64,000 bases of DNA from Xylocopa sonorina. Its lineage: Eukaryota; Arthropoda; Insecta; Hymenoptera; Apidae. The stretch lies in NCBI RefSeq assembly GCF_050948175.1, contig NW_027490091.1, positions 1,116,001 to 1,180,000 on the forward strand, read 5' to 3'. The notes beneath the pieces are model-generated. The model was not told the origin of the DNA and made no database searches. It saw only the letters and a list, made by a program, of their open reading frames with translations. Shown here piece after piece: positions 61,596 through 64,000 of this stretch. The translations under genes and the position numbers were made by a program. Numbering within the stretch: the first letter of the stretch is position 1; each line of letters begins with the position of its first letter.

Positions 61596-64000
61596 GGTTG
61601 GAATTTTTTTCTTCAAACTATCGCATATACGAAATTTAACTCTCGGCAGGAATTTTTTGGTCAAGCTAACGTCAATGTACGAATTTTAACTCTCGGTGGG
61701 CACTTTTTTCTTCAAACTACTGTCAATATTCAAATTTTATCTATTGGTTGATATCTTTTTGTCAAACATTCGTCAATAAACGAATTTTTAAACTAGGTTG
61801 TACCTTTTTTCATCAAATTGTCGCCTACATACGGAATTCAACTCTCGGTGGGAATTTTTTGGTCAAACTACCGTCAATGTACGAATTTTAAGTCTCGGTG
61901 GGAACTTTTCTCTTCAAACTACTGTCAATATTCAGATTTTAAATATTGGTTGAAATCTTTTTGTCAAACAGTCGTCAATAAACGAATTTTTATACTAGGT
62001 TGTAATTTTTTTCTTCAAACTATCGCCTACATACGAAATTTAACTCTCGGTGGGGATTTTTTGGTCAAACTTTCGTCAAAGTACGAATTTTAACTCACGG
62101 TGGGCACTTTTTTCTTCAAACTACTGTCAATATTCAAATTTTATCTATTGGTTGATATCTTTTTGTCAAACATTCGTCAATAAACGAATTTTTAAACTAG
62201 GTTGTAACTTTTTTCATCAAATTATCGCCTACATACGAAATTCAACTCTCGGTGGGAATTTTTTGGTCAAACTACCGTCAATGTACGAATTTTAACTCTC
62301 GGTGGGCACTTTTTTCTTCAAACTACTGTCAATATTCAAATTTTATCTATTGGTTGATATTTTTTTGTCAAACATTCGTCAATAAACGAATTTTTAAACT
62401 AGGTTGTAACTTTTTTCATCAAATTATCGCCTACATACGAAATTCAACTCTCGGTGGGAATTTTTTGGTCAAACTACCGTCAATGTACGAATTTTAATTC
62501 TCGGTGGGAACTTTTTTCTTCAAACTACTGTCAATATTCAAATTTTATCTATTGGTTGAAATCTTTTTGTCAAACAATCGTCAATAAACAAATTTTCATA
62601 CTAGGTTGGAATTTTTTTCTTCAATCTATTGCCTACATACGAAATTCAACTCTCGGTGGGAATTTTTTGGTCAAACTACCGACAATGTACGAATTTTAAC
62701 TCTCGGTGGGCACTTTTCTCTTCAAACTACTGTCAATATTCAGATTTTAAATATTGGTTGAAATCTTTTTGTCAAACAGTCGTCAATAAACGAATTTTTA
62801 AACTAGGTTGTAACTTTTTTCTTCAAATTATCGCCTACATACGAGATTCAACTCTCGGTGGGAATTTTTTGGTCAAACTACCGTCAATGTACGAATTTTA
62901 ACTCTCGGTGAGCACTTTTTTCTTCAAACTACTGTCAATATTCAAATTTTATCTATTGGTTGATATCTTTTTGTCAAACATTCGTCAATAAACGAATTTT
63001 TAAACTAGGTTGTACCTTTTTTCATCAAATTGTCGCCTACATACGGAATTCAACTCTCGGTGGGAATTTTTTGGTCAAACTACCGTCAATGTACGAATTT
63101 TAACTCTCGGTGGGCACTTTTCTCTTCAAACTACTGTCAATATTCAGATTTTAAATATTGGTTCAAATCTTTTTGTCAAACAGTCGTCAATAAACGAATT
63201 TTTAAACTAGGTTGTAACTTTTTTCTTCAAATTATCGCCTACATACGAGATTCAACTCTCGGTGGGAATTTTTTGGTCAAACTACCGTCAATGTACGAAT
63301 TTTAACTCTCGGTGGGCACTTTTTTCTTCAAACTACTGTCAATATTCAAATTTTATCTATTGGTTGATATCTTTTTGTCAAACATTCGTCAATAAACGAA
63401 TTTTTAAACTAGGTTGTACCTTTTTTCATCAAATTGTCGCCTACATACGGAATTCAACTCTCGGTGGGAATTTTTTGGTCAAACTACCGTCAATGTACGA
63501 ATTTTAAGTCTCGGTGGGAACTTTTCTCTTCAAACTACTGTCAATATTCAGATTTTAAATATTGGTTGAAATCTTTTTGTCAAACAGTCGTCAATAAACG
63601 AATTTTTATACTAGGTTGTAATTTTTTTCTTCAAACTATCGCCTACATACGAAATTTAACTCTCGGTGGGGATTTTTTGGTCAAACTTTCGTCACAGTAC
63701 GAATTTTAACTCACGGTGGGCACTTTTTTCTTCAAACTACTGTCAATATTCAAATTTTATCTATTGGTTGATATCTTTTTGTCAAACATTCGTCAATAAA
63801 CGAATTTTTAAACTAGGTTGTAACTTTTTGCATCAAATTGTCGCCTACATACGAAGTTCAACTCTCGGTGGGAATTTTTTGGTCAAACTACCGTCAATGT
63901 ACGAATTTTAATTCTCGGTGGGAACTTTTTTCTTCAAACTACTGTCAATATTCAAATTTTATCTATTGGTTGAAATCTTTTTGTCAAACAATCGTCAATA
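61596..64000. repeat. Right end of window: disrupted HOR with Zone I-type monomer
   Basis: Starts Q-P-R-S as expected, then departs at about 62,495 (TTTTAATTCTCGG). 62,545-62,760 is a monomer with CAAATTTTCATACTA, TTGCCTACATACG and CCGACAATG, the Zone I type. 62,687-63,090 and 63,091-63,494 are a 404-bp tandem duplication sharing TACGAGATTC. TTTTAATTCTCGG recurs near 63,905, 1,414 bp on, so another seven-monomer unit may be starting. The last bases, 63,968-64,000, are an incomplete C part. No further Q monomer appears. Confidence 0.87.

Larger units (their letters stand above)
1..64000. repeat. Satellite array of about 202-bp monomers, all head to tail
   Basis: Every part of the window can be read as successive sub-repeats of 49-52 bp that start with a G-rich GGTKGG-like box, then a T6-T7 tract, TCAAA, GTCAAT or a relative, and ACGAATTTT or a relative. 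Four such parts form one monomer, giving roughly 318 monomers and about 1,270 sub-repeats by length. No stretch over 100 bases departs from this pattern, and I found no inverted segment, so all copies point the same way. The only broken parts are shortened sub-repeats and fusion junctions. The organisation matches eukaryotic satellite DNA with higher-order repeats. Function (centromeric or other heterochromatin) is inferred from the class only. Confidence 0.97.
47774..64000. repeat. Zone III: HORs of 5 to 10 monomers
   Basis: Monomers of exactly 202 bp dominate. Types, named here by A and D features: Q (D with CGCATATACG, A with GGCAGG and AACGTC, 200 bp), P (D with GTACC and TACGGAATTC), R (A with CTTTCGTCAAAG), S (ACCGTCAATG), T (ACCGTCCATG), U (ACCATCAATG after CTCTC), V (ACCATCAATG after CTATC) and W (AACGTCAATG with TTTGACTC and a following GTTTGAGATG). 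Q opens each unit. The zone is the least divergent of the three. Confidence 0.92.

Noticed and set aside
15851..63911. More than 100 open frames of 60-102 codons on the + strand as possible genes
   Set aside because: They begin at GTG or TTG, have no ribosome-site or promoter context, overlap each other in rotating frames, stop at the same repeat motif and mirror the four sub-repeats. A single-base change or the 199-201-bp monomers of Zone I removes them.
1..64000. CRISPR array
   Set aside because: There are no unique spacers. The sequence between any two repeats is itself repeat, the period is 50 or 202 bp, and no cas gene is present.
1..64000. Exon of a large tandem-repeat protein gene
   Set aside because: No frame stays open across monomers. 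Sub-repeats of 50 bp and monomers of 199-202 bp change frame, and stops occur in every frame.
1..64000. Telomere repeat, rDNA, tRNA or 5S genes
   Set aside because: No TTAGGG, TTTAGGG or TTAGG runs and no recognisable rRNA, tRNA or 5S sequence on either strand.
1..64000. Yeast-type replication origin consensus
   Set aside because: AT-rich strings such as ATTTTATCTATT resemble it superficially but fail at fixed positions, and in 68% AT DNA near-matches are expected.

Overview
The window is one uninterrupted satellite DNA array. I see no gene, RNA gene, mobile element, CRISPR array or unique spacer in 64,000 bases. Everything is built from one family of about 50-bp sub-repeats, all in the same orientation. 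Four diverged sub-repeats (here A 50 bp, B 51 bp, C 50 bp, D 51 bp) make a monomer of about 202 bp (variants of 199-203 bp, and 152 bp where one sub-repeat is missing). Diverged monomers are arranged in higher-order repeats (HORs) of 5 to 27 monomers. A hand count of the reference monomer gives about 32% GC. This nested organisation, a monomer near nucleosome-repeat length and the lack of coding content point to eukaryotic heterochromatin (centromeric, pericentromeric or subtelomeric). I cannot name the species. The window starts and ends inside a C sub-repeat, so the array runs on at both sides.

Three zones differ in HOR architecture. Zone I (1-15,848) has a 27-monomer unit of 5,426 bp in two copies (20-5,445; 5,446-11,025, the second carrying a 154-bp rearrangement), then an 11-mer (11,026-13,236) and two 6-mers of 1,206 bp (13,237-14,442; 14,443-15,648). 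Zone II (15,849-47,773) is a patchwork: 152-bp three-part monomers, a 610-bp cassette in four copies, a 1,430-bp cassette in five copies, a Zone I-like segment (about 24,690-26,340), a nearly identical tandem duplication of 5,327 bp (25,565-30,891 and 30,892-35,814), a 2,105-bp tandem duplication (37,211-41,174) and smaller ones. Zone III (47,774-64,000) is the most uniform: seven consecutive HORs that share a marker monomer and contain 5, 10, 5, 10, 9, 9 and 8 monomers.

Nothing here works together as a pathway. The content is structural, and the sequence records unequal crossing-over: chimeric sub-repeats at junctions, shared private mutations in adjacent copies, and stepwise loss of monomers from HORs. 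Open frames of 60-100 codons occur on the + strand of Zones II and III, but they are by-products of the repeat: they start at GTG or TTG, run A-B-C-D-A, overlap the next frame by 44 bp and move to a new reading frame each 202-bp monomer. I do not annotate them as genes.
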